From: Desulfamplus sp.
GTDB taxonomy: Bacteria > Desulfobacterota > Desulfobacteria > Desulfobacterales > Desulfobacteraceae
Length of the DNA stretch: 63,227 bases
Reading direction: 5' to 3'
Assembly (NCBI GenBank): GCA_015231705.1
Contig: JADGBC010000002.1
Location: forward strand, 1 to 63,227
Shown: piece by piece, positions 35,885-44,832 of the stretch
How the letters are laid out: each line of letters opens with the position of its first letter
How positions within the stretch are numbered: the stretch's first letter is position 1
Program-made: the position numbers and the translations under genes
The notes under the pieces: generated by a model
What the model was told of the DNA's origin: nothing
Databases searched by the model: none
What the model saw: only the letters and a program-made list of their open reading frames with translations

Positions 35885-36544
35885 CTACAAGAAAAGTACT
35901 GAATTTTCAAGAGGTTCCCGCTCTGTTCTGGTAGCATTTACCGCAGCTTTTTCGTCTGCATAACCAAACGACATACCAAAAAGGACTCCCAGTTCTTCCG
36001 GAATATTCAAAAACTCTCTGACAGGGTCAGGAAACTGGCCTAATGCACCTTGAAGGCAGCTTGAGATACCATGTTCTGTCATCAACAGCGTCAGAGTCTG
36101 GGCATAAATACCAATATCAACCGCCCCCATGATGTCCAGATATTTTTCCATGGTGAAAAACAGAGCATGTGGAGCATTAAAAAATGTCCAATTTTGAAGC
36201 ATGGCAACCATCCTTGCCTGCTTATCGCTTCGTTCAATTCCCATTGAGCTGTAAAGAGCATTTGCAGATCCAAACTGTCGATCTCTGTGAACCCCCTTAT
36301 AGCTTACCTTCCAGTTAAAATCAGGATTTGGAGCCAGACCGCTCATCACGGCTTTAACAAGTTTGTCTTTAAGAGCATCCTTCTTTGCACCGGAAACAAC
36401 ATATATCTGCCAGGGCTGTACATTACAATTTGATGGAGATAGCTGGGCATCTGTAAATATTTTCTGCAAGATCTCTTCAGGAACTGGTTTGTCCAGAAAC
36501 GCACGTACGGAAAAACGTTTCTTCAATAAATCGCTTAACGACAT
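35885..36544 (-). CDS. Nitroreductase-family FMN oxidoreductase
   Basis: 219 aa from the ATG at 36544 (MSLSDLLKKRFSVRAF), which has AAAGGAG 12 nt upstream; further upstream in the same frame lies repeat B, not coding. The N-terminal RFSVRAFLDKPV and SPSNCNVQPWQIYVVSG are FMN-binding blocks, and GISSCLQGAL lies in the second half. Family enzymes reduce nitro compounds, quinones or other acceptors with NAD(P)H. Substrate not inferable; stands alone. Confidence 0.9.
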   Translation of the reverse strand: MSLSDLLKKRFSVRAFLDKPVPEEILQKIFTDAQLSPSNCNVQPWQIYVVSGAKKDALKDKLVKAVMSGLAPNPDFNWKVSYKGVHRDRQFGSANALYSSMGIERSDKQARMVAMLQNWTFFNAPHALFFTMEKYLDIMGAVDIGIYAQTLTLLMTEHGISSCLQGALGQFPDPVREFLNIPEELGVLFGMSFGYADEKAAVNATRTEREPLENSVLFL

Positions 36545-36567
36545 GGGAATTAATATCTCCTTTAGAT

Positions 36568-36750
36568 GCTCATGATCGGTTTGGGTCACCCACAAGTATG
36601 AAAACCATGATGTGTTTTCACGGTAAAGTAGAGGTTTAGCAATGTTACTTAGCATTGCTAAACCTCTACGGCAATCAAAACTTAAACCTTCATGGCCTTT
36701 GTATGGCCTCCCCGAACCATGAAAATAAGAATGCATTTTCATGGTAAAAG
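36568..36750. repeat. Compound repeat family B cluster with perfect 17-bp hairpin
   Basis: Two forward B units (about 36568-36627 and 36686-36750) flank GTAGAGGTTTAGCAATG (36628-36644) and its exact complement CATTGCTAAACCTCTAC (36653-36669). The outer GTAGAG/CTCTAC is shared with the cluster at 20304-20550, while the inner stem differs. No gene is present here. Confidence 0.85.
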
Positions 36751-36762
36751 TATGAAATCTTG

Positions 36763-36814
36763 GGGCATCCTTCATATCTTGTCAAAAGTGTCAGCCGACA
36801 AATGAAGGATAGCC
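36763..36814 (+). repeat. Dispersed repeat family D, internally deleted copy D4
   Basis: GGGCATCCTTCATATC ... AAAGTGTCAGCCGACAAATG then AAGGATAGCC; the two ends are joined without the centre. Confidence 0.7.
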
Positions 36815-36828
36815 AAATCCCGAAATCC

Positions 36829-38526
36829 TTAGTTATTCATCTCATAGTTATCTTTTAATGAGAACACATATTTTTCCCATACTCTCTTAAAACGCTCCTG
36901 ATTAAGTTGAGGTTTGCGGATCATTTTAAGGGCAAACTCCATCTGCTTGTCATTGCTGCTGCTCTTGGAATAGAGCTGAAGAGCATGTTTGGAAAAATCT
37001 CTGATCATGAAATCAAAAATCTGATCAAGAATATCATTGTCAACACTTCTGAGCACCGCGTTTTCAATTATAAGCTGTCCATAAGCCACAACAGTAAACA
37101 GCTCTCCAAGAATCAAAAGAAAATCAATATCCTTGCTCTGATGCTTGTCAGGAGATGCATTGATCAGCATATCTTTAAGAACAGCAATCTGCTCTCTGAA
37201 AATGGCAATATTGGGCAGATCAACGCTTGAATAGGCCTTTTCAAAATCGTGGAATACAGTTTTTCCAAGACCTTTTGTAGGTCCCTGATTGAAAAGAAAA
37301 TCATCGTTGCCAGGCTGATCCACTGTTGGGATTTCAGGCATAACAGCAGGGGCAAACAGATAATTGGCCATAAATTTTACAATAAGTGCCATATTGACAT
37401 GAACAGTCCCTTCAAGTTTAGGCAGTGCTCTTATATCAATGGCAGCCATTTCAAAATACATATCCTTTTCAAACCCTTTGGCAGCAATGACATCCCATAA
37501 AAGGTTTATAACCTCTTCTCCCTGAGTTGTCACCTTCATCTTTGTCAACGGATTATAAAGAAGATAACGCCTGTCATCTTTTGAGGCGGTTCTCATGTAG
37601 TCAGCATTTCTGCGGGCAAAAAGCTTCATGGCAGTAAGGCGTGCAAATGCATCTGTCATCAATGACTGAACATGTGGGAAATCAGTCACAAATTTGCCAT
37701 ACAGACTTCTTTTTGAGGCATGGTTAATCGCTTCAAAAAAAGCATGGCTGCAAATTCCAATAGATGCCCAGCCAAGATTATATTTTCCAACATTAATGGT
37801 ATTAAGGGCACAGTCCCAGGCGTGTGATCCTCTTGAAAGAATATCATCGTCAGTAACAGGATAGCCGTGAAGACCAAACTCAGCAACATAGGACTGGTTA
37901 CTTGTAACATTTTTAACCAGATCATAGTTTTCATGCTTTGGATCAGCAGTAAAGAAAACATACTCTTCAGTATCAGAATCCTTGGCAAATACAGATACAA
38001 GACCAGCCTCGTTGGCATTGCCAATATAATATTTACCTCCGTCAGCTACATATTTTCCTTCTGCCAACTGAGTCAGCGTCATCTCGCTTGAGTAGAGATC
38101 CGCACCATGCTCTTTTTCAGAGAGACCAAAAGCAAATATTTCACCCTGATCCAGAAGCTGGGCAGTCTTTTTTTTCACTTCCTCGTTAGTACCCATCCAG
38201 ATAGGTCCAAGACCGAGAATGGTAACCTGCCATGTGTACCAGTAAGGCAGCCCGTAAAAACCAAGGATCTCACTAAAATCACAGTTTCTGGTAGTATCCC
38301 ATCGGCACCCCTCTTTGCCATATTGTGAGGGTGTCAAAAGTCTTGAAAAAATTTTTTCTCTTTTGACAAAATCAAGAAAATCCGAATACCATACTTTGTC
38401 GTGATAATCTGATTTAAGTTTTGCTTTACCCTTGGTCTCAAAGAAATTAACTGTTTTTTTCATGATCTCTCTGGATTCTGCGTCAAGGTGTTCAAATGTT
38501 TCTGTGTTGGGATTAAGAATTCTCAT
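36829..38526 (-). CDS. Acyl-CoA dehydrogenase family protein
   Basis: 565 aa from the ATG at 38526, 3 nt after GGAGGAGACC; a start four codons upstream is less well placed. The middle domain GLSEKEHGADLYSSEMTL is the FAD/substrate-binding signature (usually TEP in other members), and the C-terminal helical domain is long and lacks a clear catalytic Glu that I can assign. Oxidises an acyl-CoA or similar thioester; substrate unknown. No electron-transfer flavoprotein gene is adjacent. Flanked by D repeats on both sides. Confidence 0.85.
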   Translation of the reverse strand: MRILNPNTETFEHLDAESREIMKKTVNFFETKGKAKLKSDYHDKVWYSDFLDFVKREKIFSRLLTPSQYGKEGCRWDTTRNCDFSEILGFYGLPYWYTWQVTILGLGPIWMGTNEEVKKKTAQLLDQGEIFAFGLSEKEHGADLYSSEMTLTQLAEGKYVADGGKYYIGNANEAGLVSVFAKDSDTEEYVFFTADPKHENYDLVKNVTSNQSYVAEFGLHGYPVTDDDILSRGSHAWDCALNTINVGKYNLGWASIGICSHAFFEAINHASKRSLYGKFVTDFPHVQSLMTDAFARLTAMKLFARRNADYMRTASKDDRRYLLYNPLTKMKVTTQGEEVINLLWDVIAAKGFEKDMYFEMAAIDIRALPKLEGTVHVNMALIVKFMANYLFAPAVMPEIPTVDQPGNDDFLFNQGPTKGLGKTVFHDFEKAYSSVDLPNIAIFREQIAVLKDMLINASPDKHQSKDIDFLLILGELFTVVAYGQLIIENAVLRSVDNDILDQIFDFMIRDFSKHALQLYSKSSSNDKQMEFALKMIRKPQLNQERFKRVWEKYVFSLKDNYEMNN

Positions 38527-38613
38527 GGTCTCCTCCATAGTTTTCAGTCCCCGCTCCCCAATTGAGGGAAACGGATAAAATTAAACAAGCGTATTAAAAA
38601 AATGAAATGAAGT

Positions 38614-38721
38614 GGGCATCCTTACATATCACCTCAAAAGTAGTTTGCACTTTTTTTGAAAAAATCCCCTAAAAATGGGGGTAAGGTTTCAAAAAGTGTA
38701 AACCGGCAAATGAAGCATGCC
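38614..38721 (+). repeat. Dispersed repeat family D, full copy D5
   Basis: GGGCATCCTTACATATCACC ... TGCACTTTTTTTGAAAAAAT ... AAAGTGTAAACCGGCAAATG; aligns end to end with D3. It fills the promoter region upstream of the acyl-CoA dehydrogenase gene. Confidence 0.78.
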
Positions 38722-38823
38722 ATGAAGTGAATACAATAAATAAATTGAATTGCAGTTTGTGTAAAAAACACTGTTTCAGTTTTTAGAAGCACCATTCTAT
38801 AATTAGAGAGGTTTTGTCAAGTT

Positions 38824-41022
38824 TTATATTTTCTGTGGAATAAATTTTTGAAGAGTCGAGGCAAGTGCATTTATTGATAGCGGTTTTGTAAGAACAGCAT
38901 CAATGCAGGATGCATTGGCTTTTGTGGTTGTTGTGATATCGCTGAAGCCTGTCACAAGAACTACAGGAATGTCTGACCTGATAGATTTTATCTTTTCAGC
39001 AAGCTGAATACCCTGGATATCCGGCATGGTAAGATCTGTTATCACAAGATCAAAGTGCTGCGGATTTTTCTGAATTATCTCAAGTGCATTTTTGGAGGAT
39101 TTTATTGCTACTGCTTCATATCCCAATTTTTCCAGCATCATCTTACCAAGATCAACAAGCATTTGCTCATCATCCACAAAAAGAATTTTTCCCTCGCCAA
39201 CCTGTATTGAGACTCTGTCAGTAACCATTTTTTTTGATTCAGGGAATTTTCTGGGAAAATAGATGGTAATTTTTGTTCCCTTACCCACTTCGCTCTCAAG
39301 CTGTATTCCTCCATGACATCTTTTTACAATGCCATGTACCACGGCCAGACCAAGTCCGGTACCATCTCCACCGCTTTTCGTTGTGAAATAGGGATCAAAA
39401 ACCTTTTCTATAGTTTCTGGTGCCATCCCTTTACCGTCATCTTCAACAGATATTGCCACATATTCTCCGTAGGGAATCGAAAGCTCTCGGGAGTGTGCCG
39501 AATTAGAGGCATCAAAAATAATATTATGAATACCAATGGTGATAGTACCCTGATTATCTTTAATTGCATTCATGGCATTGGTCGCAAGGTTCATAATGAT
39601 CTGGTGAATATCTGTTGGAGAGACAAGAATGTATCCCGCATCTTTTTGAATTTTTATTTCAATATTAATTGATGTTGGAATGGATGCCTTAAGAAGTTTG
39701 ACCTTTTCTTTAAGCATTGTAGATACAAGAACCGGAATCTTTATAGAGGTGCCAGATTCACGTTGTCTGCTGAATTCAAGAATCTGTAGAGTGAGATTTT
39801 TTGCACGGTTACATCCATTAATAATCTGCTGGGTGTAGCGCATGCTTTTTTCATTTCCTCCAGCATCCATCTGAAGTAGCTGTGCATAACCAAGAATAGA
39901 CCCAAGAATATTATTGAAATCATGAGCGATACCGCCAGCAAGTGTACCAAGAGCTTCAAGTCTCTGAGACTCTTTAAGATTAAAAATCAGCTTCTCTTTT
40001 TCCTTTTCAGCAATTTTTATTCCGGTAATATCCTTATCCACCCCACGATACCCTATTATCAATCCTTCTTCGTTTCTTACCGGTTTACCACTTGTAAGCA
40101 GGTGAATCTCTTTACCATTTTTTGTAATCTTAGTTATTTCAATATTAGTATAATGTATCCCTGAAGCAATATGATCATCAATGATCTTAAGGGAATTCTC
40201 TTTTGTACCTGAAGACATAAGAAAAGAGAAATGGCTTTTAATAAGCTCTTCGGCAGTGTAGTCAGTTAGTTGATGAACATTGTCAGAGATATATGTGTAT
40301 CTGCCGTCAACATCAGTCTCCCATATCCAGTCTCCTGTGCTAAGTGCAATGTCTTTGAATCGTTCTCTGCTCTGACGAAGAGAGATCTCCATTTTCTGTC
40401 GCTCTTCCAGCTCTTTTTGAAGCCTTGATTTCAATTCGAATGAGCGTAAAGATGCAGTCACAATAGTATGTAGTTTTTGAGATGTAAGTTCGGTCTTGAG
40501 CCTGTAGTCATTTATATCATAATCCTCAATCACCTTATGTTCAGGTGCCTGACCTGGCTGCCCTGTTCTGATAACAATCTGAGTGATACTGTTACCAAGA
40601 ATCTTTCTGATATAGTGAATAAGTTTAAGTCCTGCGTCTTCAGTCTCCATAGTCACATCAAGCAGAATAAGTGCAGTATCAGGATTCTCTTTAAGGGTGA
40701 CCGCAGCCTCTTTTGATGAGAAACTGTTAAAAAACATAAGCTTCCTGCCCTGAAAAGAGCAGTCTTCAAGAGATTTTGCAGTGATATAATGGACATCTTT
40801 TTCATCATCAACAATGAGTATTTTCCAGGGATTATCGGCCTTGATCTTTTGCACCGAGTCATCTGTAGCCGAAGAATCACTTGTGAATACAGACTGATCC
40901 GGAACAGCCATTTTACTATCCCCTGCAGTTGATATTTCATCAGCAAAAACAATTGAGTTTGATTCTGGTTCAGGATTCATTGGATCTTTTACATCCTTAG
41001 CTTTAAAAAAATAATGGCTCAT
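38824..41022 (-). CDS. Hybrid histidine kinase (REC-PAS-HisKA-HATPase-REC)
   Basis: 732 aa, cytoplasmic. After 65 low-complexity acidic residues comes a receiver domain (ILIVDDEKDVHYI, Asp in ILLDVTME) of the type with the long RTGQPGQAPEHKVI loop. A PAS domain (about 220-340), HisKA (GGIAHDFNNILGSILGY), HATPase_c (GDGTGLGLAVVHGIV) and a second receiver (ITDLTMPDIQG, LTKPLS) follow. Dual receivers suggest multi-step phosphorelay. No output domain or partner regulator is adjacent. Start ATG lacks a clear ribosome-binding site. Confidence 0.92.
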   Translation of the reverse strand: MSHYFFKAKDVKDPMNPEPESNSIVFADEISTAGDSKMAVPDQSVFTSDSSATDDSVQKIKADNPWKILIVDDEKDVHYITAKSLEDCSFQGRKLMFFNSFSSKEAAVTLKENPDTALILLDVTMETEDAGLKLIHYIRKILGNSITQIVIRTGQPGQAPEHKVIEDYDINDYRLKTELTSQKLHTIVTASLRSFELKSRLQKELEERQKMEISLRQSRERFKDIALSTGDWIWETDVDGRYTYISDNVHQLTDYTAEELIKSHFSFLMSSGTKENSLKIIDDHIASGIHYTNIEITKITKNGKEIHLLTSGKPVRNEEGLIIGYRGVDKDITGIKIAEKEKEKLIFNLKESQRLEALGTLAGGIAHDFNNILGSILGYAQLLQMDAGGNEKSMRYTQQIINGCNRAKNLTLQILEFSRQRESGTSIKIPVLVSTMLKEKVKLLKASIPTSINIEIKIQKDAGYILVSPTDIHQIIMNLATNAMNAIKDNQGTITIGIHNIIFDASNSAHSRELSIPYGEYVAISVEDDGKGMAPETIEKVFDPYFTTKSGGDGTGLGLAVVHGIVKRCHGGIQLESEVGKGTKITIYFPRKFPESKKMVTDRVSIQVGEGKILFVDDEQMLVDLGKMMLEKLGYEAVAIKSSKNALEIIQKNPQHFDLVITDLTMPDIQGIQLAEKIKSIRSDIPVVLVTGFSDITTTTKANASCIDAVLTKPLSINALASTLQKFIPQKI

Positions 41023-41228
41023 GCATATAATAAACCTTATTCAAAATATAGTAGCATAACTTGTCGAAACATTATTAGATAACAGATGTTTTTGTCAAAT
41101 ATTTTCTCATAAATTGTGGTATAAGAGAAAACATGGAAATAAGTTTGAAAGTTTCAATGGTGCGGTAAGATTAGATTTTTTTATCTATCGTTTTGTTAAC
41201 TACATGTTTAATAAGGAATTTATAAAAA

Positions 41229-42725
41229 ATGGAATCCTCTTTAAAAGCAATTTCTGTGCTTGATGGCAGATATAAAAATATGACAGCAGAACTCAAAGAT
41301 ATTTTTTCAGAATATGGTTTAATCCGCAATCGGGTCTATGTGGAACTTGAGTGGTTGAAATTTATAATTAAAGATCTGAAACTTACCGCAATTCAATCAG
41401 ATTCGGGTACAAAGATTGAAGGTACAAGGATTGAAAATAGTACCAAAACAGATTTGGCTCGAAGTGCCATTGAAGATAAAGGTATAGAAGAGAGTAAATC
41501 TGACGACGAAGCCGTTCAATCTGTTATTGATAAACTTCAATCTGTTCTGGAAAACTTCAATGAATCAGATGCTCAAAAGATAAAAGATATAGAGAAAACC
41601 ACCAACCACGATGTCAAGGCAGTAGAGTATTTCATCAAAGAAAAACTTGTGGAACTTGGTCTTTCTGACATCATGGAGTGGGTACATTTTGCCTGCACAT
41701 CAGATGATATAAACAACATATCCTATGCTCTGATGGTTCGCCAGGGCAGAGATATTGCGGCTTCTTATCTATCTGATTTGCTTGGTAAAATTGAAGAAAA
41801 AGCTCTTGAATACAAAGCTGTGCCCATGATGGGAAGAACCCACGGGCAACCTGCAACACCAACAACAGTAGGCAAGGAGTTTGTCAATTTTGCGTGGCGT
41901 CTCAACTATGAGCTCTCTATTTTAAAAAGTGCTCCCATGCAGGCAAAAATAAATGGTGCCACCGGCAACTACAATGCCCATTTTTTTGTCTTTCCTGAAA
42001 TTGACTGGATTGCAGCCGGGCAACGTTTTTTATCACAGAATCTTGGACTTGAACCATTGTTGTTTACAACCCAGATCAACCCCAGTGCATATCTTTCGTT
42101 TATTCTCCACTCAATGGTGAGATCTGCTGCTGTCACTATCGACTTTGACCGTGACATGTGGGGCTATATATCTCTTGGATATTTTCGTCAGCGTCTGAAA
42201 AAAGGAGAGACAGGCTCTTCCACCATGCCTCATAAGGTCAACCCCATTGATTTTGAAAACAGTGAAGGTAACATGGGACTTGCCATATCCATGATGGAGC
42301 ATCTTGCCGTGAAATTGCAAAAATCCCGTTTTCAACGAGATCTAAGCGACAGCACGGTACTCAGAAGCCTTGGCTCTGTTTTTGGCTATTACCTGATTGG
42401 TATCAAGAATGCCATGAAAGGGCTTGGGAAAATTGCTGTTGATGCAGATACTATCTCCAAGGATCTTGATGCCAACCAGGAGCTTCTGGCAGAACCATTC
42501 CAGACTGCCATGAGAGTCTATGGCGAGGAGAATCCATACGAACGACTAAAGGATCTGACTCGGGGGCAGAGGATCGGGAAAAAAGATCTTGAGGATTTTG
42601 TGAATACCCTTGAAAAAGTTCCTGAAATGTTCAGGGAAAAGATGAGGAATCTTACTCCGGCTGGCTACACAGGGGTTGCACAGAATCTGGTAGATAAATA
42701 CTTTTCGGTAAAACAGCATATCTGA
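41229..42725 (+). CDS. purB: Adenylosuccinate lyase with internal insertion
   Basis: Catalyses two fumarate-releasing steps of purine synthesis. 498 aa; the signature GSSTMPHKVNP and the MGRTHGQPATP loop are intact, as in the E. coli-type PurB. A charged, Ser/Thr/Asp-rich segment at residues about 55-96 (TKIEGTRIENSTKTD and following) is inserted in the N-terminal domain. The gene stands alone with an AT-rich upstream region and a C-type palindrome directly after its stop codon. Confidence 0.95.
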   Translation: MESSLKAISVLDGRYKNMTAELKDIFSEYGLIRNRVYVELEWLKFIIKDLKLTAIQSDSGTKIEGTRIENSTKTDLARSAIEDKGIEESKSDDEAVQSVIDKLQSVLENFNESDAQKIKDIEKTTNHDVKAVEYFIKEKLVELGLSDIMEWVHFACTSDDINNISYALMVRQGRDIAASYLSDLLGKIEEKALEYKAVPMMGRTHGQPATPTTVGKEFVNFAWRLNYELSILKSAPMQAKINGATGNYNAHFFVFPEIDWIAAGQRFLSQNLGLEPLLFTTQINPSAYLSFILHSMVRSAAVTIDFDRDMWGYISLGYFRQRLKKGETGSSTMPHKVNPIDFENSEGNMGLAISMMEHLAVKLQKSRFQRDLSDSTVLRSLGSVFGYYLIGIKNAMKGLGKIAVDADTISKDLDANQELLAEPFQTAMRVYGEENPYERLKDLTRGQRIGKKDLEDFVNTLEKVPEMFREKMRNLTPAGYTGVAQNLVDKYFSVKQHI

Positions 42726-42803
42726 ATCAGGAGATGCAGGATTAAAGGATTTACAGGATGCAAATACTTATTCATCCCGTAAATCCTGGCCATCCTGATT
42801 CAG
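42722..42803. repeat. Palindromic repeat family C, copy C1
   Basis: CTGAATCAGGAGATGCAGG ... GGCCATCCTGATTCAG; outer and inner arms (TTTACAGGATG / CATCCCGTAAA) are inverted copies. Starts at the purB stop and may end transcripts from purB and, on the other strand, the permease gene. Confidence 0.82.
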
Positions 42804-42894
42804 ACAGATGCTTATATGCCTGAGAAACCATGACAAGGTGTCGTTTTTGAATATTTCTGTTCAGGTACTTAGTGATTACAGCAACAATGGGCGT

Positions 42895-44151
42895 TTATTG
42901 ATGACAACCACAATGGGAATGGCTCTTTTCGCCCCTGATATGAAACACCTTCATTATAATAGGTTTAAAGATAAGAATCAGCAGCACAATACTTGCAACA
43001 ACAGAAACTATTCCATGAGATTCAGTTATATCTGAATTCACCCAGCCGCTTATATCAAGGCCAAGTTGGCCATAAATCCAGTTTGTAAGCATACCCATAA
43101 GCAATGCACATACCATTATGGAGCTAAGATAGATCGCTGTGTTTTTCTTGCCAAGAAGCTTTGAGGCGACCGTAATAGTAGCCACATTGGTTGCAGGCCC
43201 TGCCAGCAGAAAAACCAGAGCAGCCCCAGGAGATAATCCTTTGAGTGCAAGAGCTGCCGCAATGGGAGTTGATGCGGTTGCACAGACATAAAGCGGCGTT
43301 GCAAGAGCAATCATTATAACCATTGAAAATATACCATCTCCAAGGTAAGATTCAATGAATCCTGGGGTAATATAAACAGTTATAACTCCGGCAAGCATTA
43401 TTCCAACTAAAAGCCATGGCCCTATATCTCCAAGAAGCTCTCCAAAAGCAAAGTCCATACCCCTTTTAAATTTCTCCCTGAATTTATTTTTTCCCCTTTG
43501 CAGCCCACCTTCTCTATCCTTATCAACCCCAGCTCCAGCAATGTGAGCTCCTCCAGCAATTTGATTTCCGTTAAAACCAGCTCCATCAATAACATTGGTT
43601 GAAGATGTCGAACATGAACCTGCACAAGAGCATGATGGCAGTTTGTTATTTCCTGATAATTCCGACTCTACTATCTGTTTATCTATTTTGCCGACCTCTG
43701 TTTTACCGCCATCTGTTGTTCTGTTCTCTACTGGCTGGCTGTCAAAAATATTGACGGCAATTCCTGTCAATGAGGCTGTAATAAATGCTGAGAACGGACG
43801 AATGACAGTCATTACAGGGTCCAGCAGAGCATAGGTTACTGCAATAGAGTCAACACCGGTTTCAGGGGTGGATATCATAAAAGATGAGACTGCCCCTTTG
43901 CTTGCACCCTGTTCCTTAAGACCTGCGGCAGCAGGAATAACTCCGCAGCTACAAAGAGGAATAGGGATTCCAAAAAGAGATGCTTTGAGAACGCTGGCAG
44001 TTTTCCCCTTCCCAAGGTGTCTTTGGATAAAATCATCTGGTATGAACGCTTTGAGCATTCCCGCAATAAAAAAACCAAACAGCACAAACAGAGACGATTC
44101 AAGAAGCACATCCCATGACGCATATACAATGTTCATTATAGTTTCAAACAT
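42895..44151 (-). CDS. Predicted heavy-metal efflux permease (SO_0444-like)
   Basis: 418 aa with about eight to ten membrane helices. PIPLCSCGVIPAA and TPETGVDSIAVTYALLDPV are hallmarks of the DUF318-type permeases, with close relatives annotated as Cu/Zn efflux transporters. The C-terminal HSHCGCHQ could bind metal. The central cytoplasmic loop (about residues 150-235) is unusually long, Gly/Asp-rich and contains CSCAGSC. AGGA precedes the ATG. Lies 20 bp downstream of an ArsR regulator, so probably one metal-controlled operon. Confidence 0.85.
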   Translation of the reverse strand: MFETIMNIVYASWDVLLESSLFVLFGFFIAGMLKAFIPDDFIQRHLGKGKTASVLKASLFGIPIPLCSCGVIPAAAGLKEQGASKGAVSSFMISTPETGVDSIAVTYALLDPVMTVIRPFSAFITASLTGIAVNIFDSQPVENRTTDGGKTEVGKIDKQIVESELSGNNKLPSCSCAGSCSTSSTNVIDGAGFNGNQIAGGAHIAGAGVDKDREGGLQRGKNKFREKFKRGMDFAFGELLGDIGPWLLVGIMLAGVITVYITPGFIESYLGDGIFSMVIMIALATPLYVCATASTPIAAALALKGLSPGAALVFLLAGPATNVATITVASKLLGKKNTAIYLSSIMVCALLMGMLTNWIYGQLGLDISGWVNSDITESHGIVSVVASIVLLILIFKPIIMKVFHIRGEKSHSHCGCHQ

Positions 44152-44171
44152 AATTTTTCCTCATTTTTATA

Positions 44172-44543
44172 TTATTGTTTATTTTCCTTAATATGCTCAA
44201 GTCCATCATCAAGCAGTTTATAAACATGCTCATCATCAAGGGTGTAATAGACATTTTTCCCCTCTTTTCTGTACCTTACAATTTTCGATGTCCTCAATAC
44301 ACGCAACTGGTGAGATATGGCAGATTGATTCATTCCAAGAATTTCAACAAGGTCGCACACGCATAACTCCCGTTGATAAAGTGCACTTAGTATCCTGATG
44401 CGGGTGTGTTCTCCAAAAACTTTAAAAAAATTGGCAAGTTCAAGTAGAAGCTGATCTGATGGAAGATGCTCTTTTATCTGATCTATATAATCGTTTGTTG
44501 CACATTTAGAGATACAGGCATCATATATAGGTTGTTTTTTCAT
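44172..44543 (-). CDS. ArsR/SmtB-family metal-sensing repressor
   Basis: 123 aa from the ATG at 44543 (MKKQPIYDACIS), with GGAG 6 nt upstream. A winged helix with ELCVCDL in the recognition region, the Cys-X-Cys metal site of alpha-3 in ArsR/CadC-type sensors, and MNQSAISHQLRVLRTSKIV as the DNA-reading helix. Derepressed by metal binding. Co-oriented with the permease gene 20 bp downstream. Which metal it senses is not certain. Confidence 0.9.
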   Translation of the reverse strand: MKKQPIYDACISKCATNDYIDQIKEHLPSDQLLLELANFFKVFGEHTRIRILSALYQRELCVCDLVEILGMNQSAISHQLRVLRTSKIVRYRKEGKNVYYTLDDEHVYKLLDDGLEHIKENKQ

Positions 44544-44573
44544 TGATAACTCCAGTCTTGCTTCAACCAAGAT

Positions 44574-44595
44574 TGAACATATGAATATGTGTTCA
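44574..44595. promoter_or_regulatory. Candidate ArsR operator
   Basis: TGAACATATGAATATGTGTTCA, an imperfect 22-bp inverted repeat with 6-bp perfect outer arms (TGAACA/TGTTCA), 30 bp upstream of the arsR-type ATG. The form matches SmtB/ArsR operators; the regulator gene is directly adjacent. Confidence 0.6.
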
Positions 44596-44719
44596 TGTAT
44601 ATATAATATATAAGGCAAGTTTTTTAATAAGGCAAGTTTTTTTTGAAATAAAGAGGAATGATTTCAAATAGAGGCAAGAGTGTGTTGGCAAAAAAATCAG
44701 GAATATACCAGTCCGTTGT

Positions 44720-44802
44720 CTGAATCAGGATGGTCAGGATGAAAAGGATAAAGGCAGATTGGCTTCCTTGAGATCCTTTCATCCTGGGTATCCTGATTCA
44801 GA
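44720..44802. repeat. Palindromic repeat family C, copy C2
   Basis: CTGAATCAGGATGGTCAGG ... TTTCATCCTGGG then TATCCTGATTCAG, same outer arms as C1. C1 and C2 bracket the permease/ArsR operon; this copy follows the chemoreceptor gene. Confidence 0.82.
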
Positions 44803-44832
44803 CAATATCAACAACAGACTTTGAATAACCGT

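Noticed and set aside
36545-36775. Longer N terminus of the nitroreductase
   Set aside because: The extra frame is sequence of repeat B and its hairpin, and a strong ribosome-binding site lies before the ATG at 36544.
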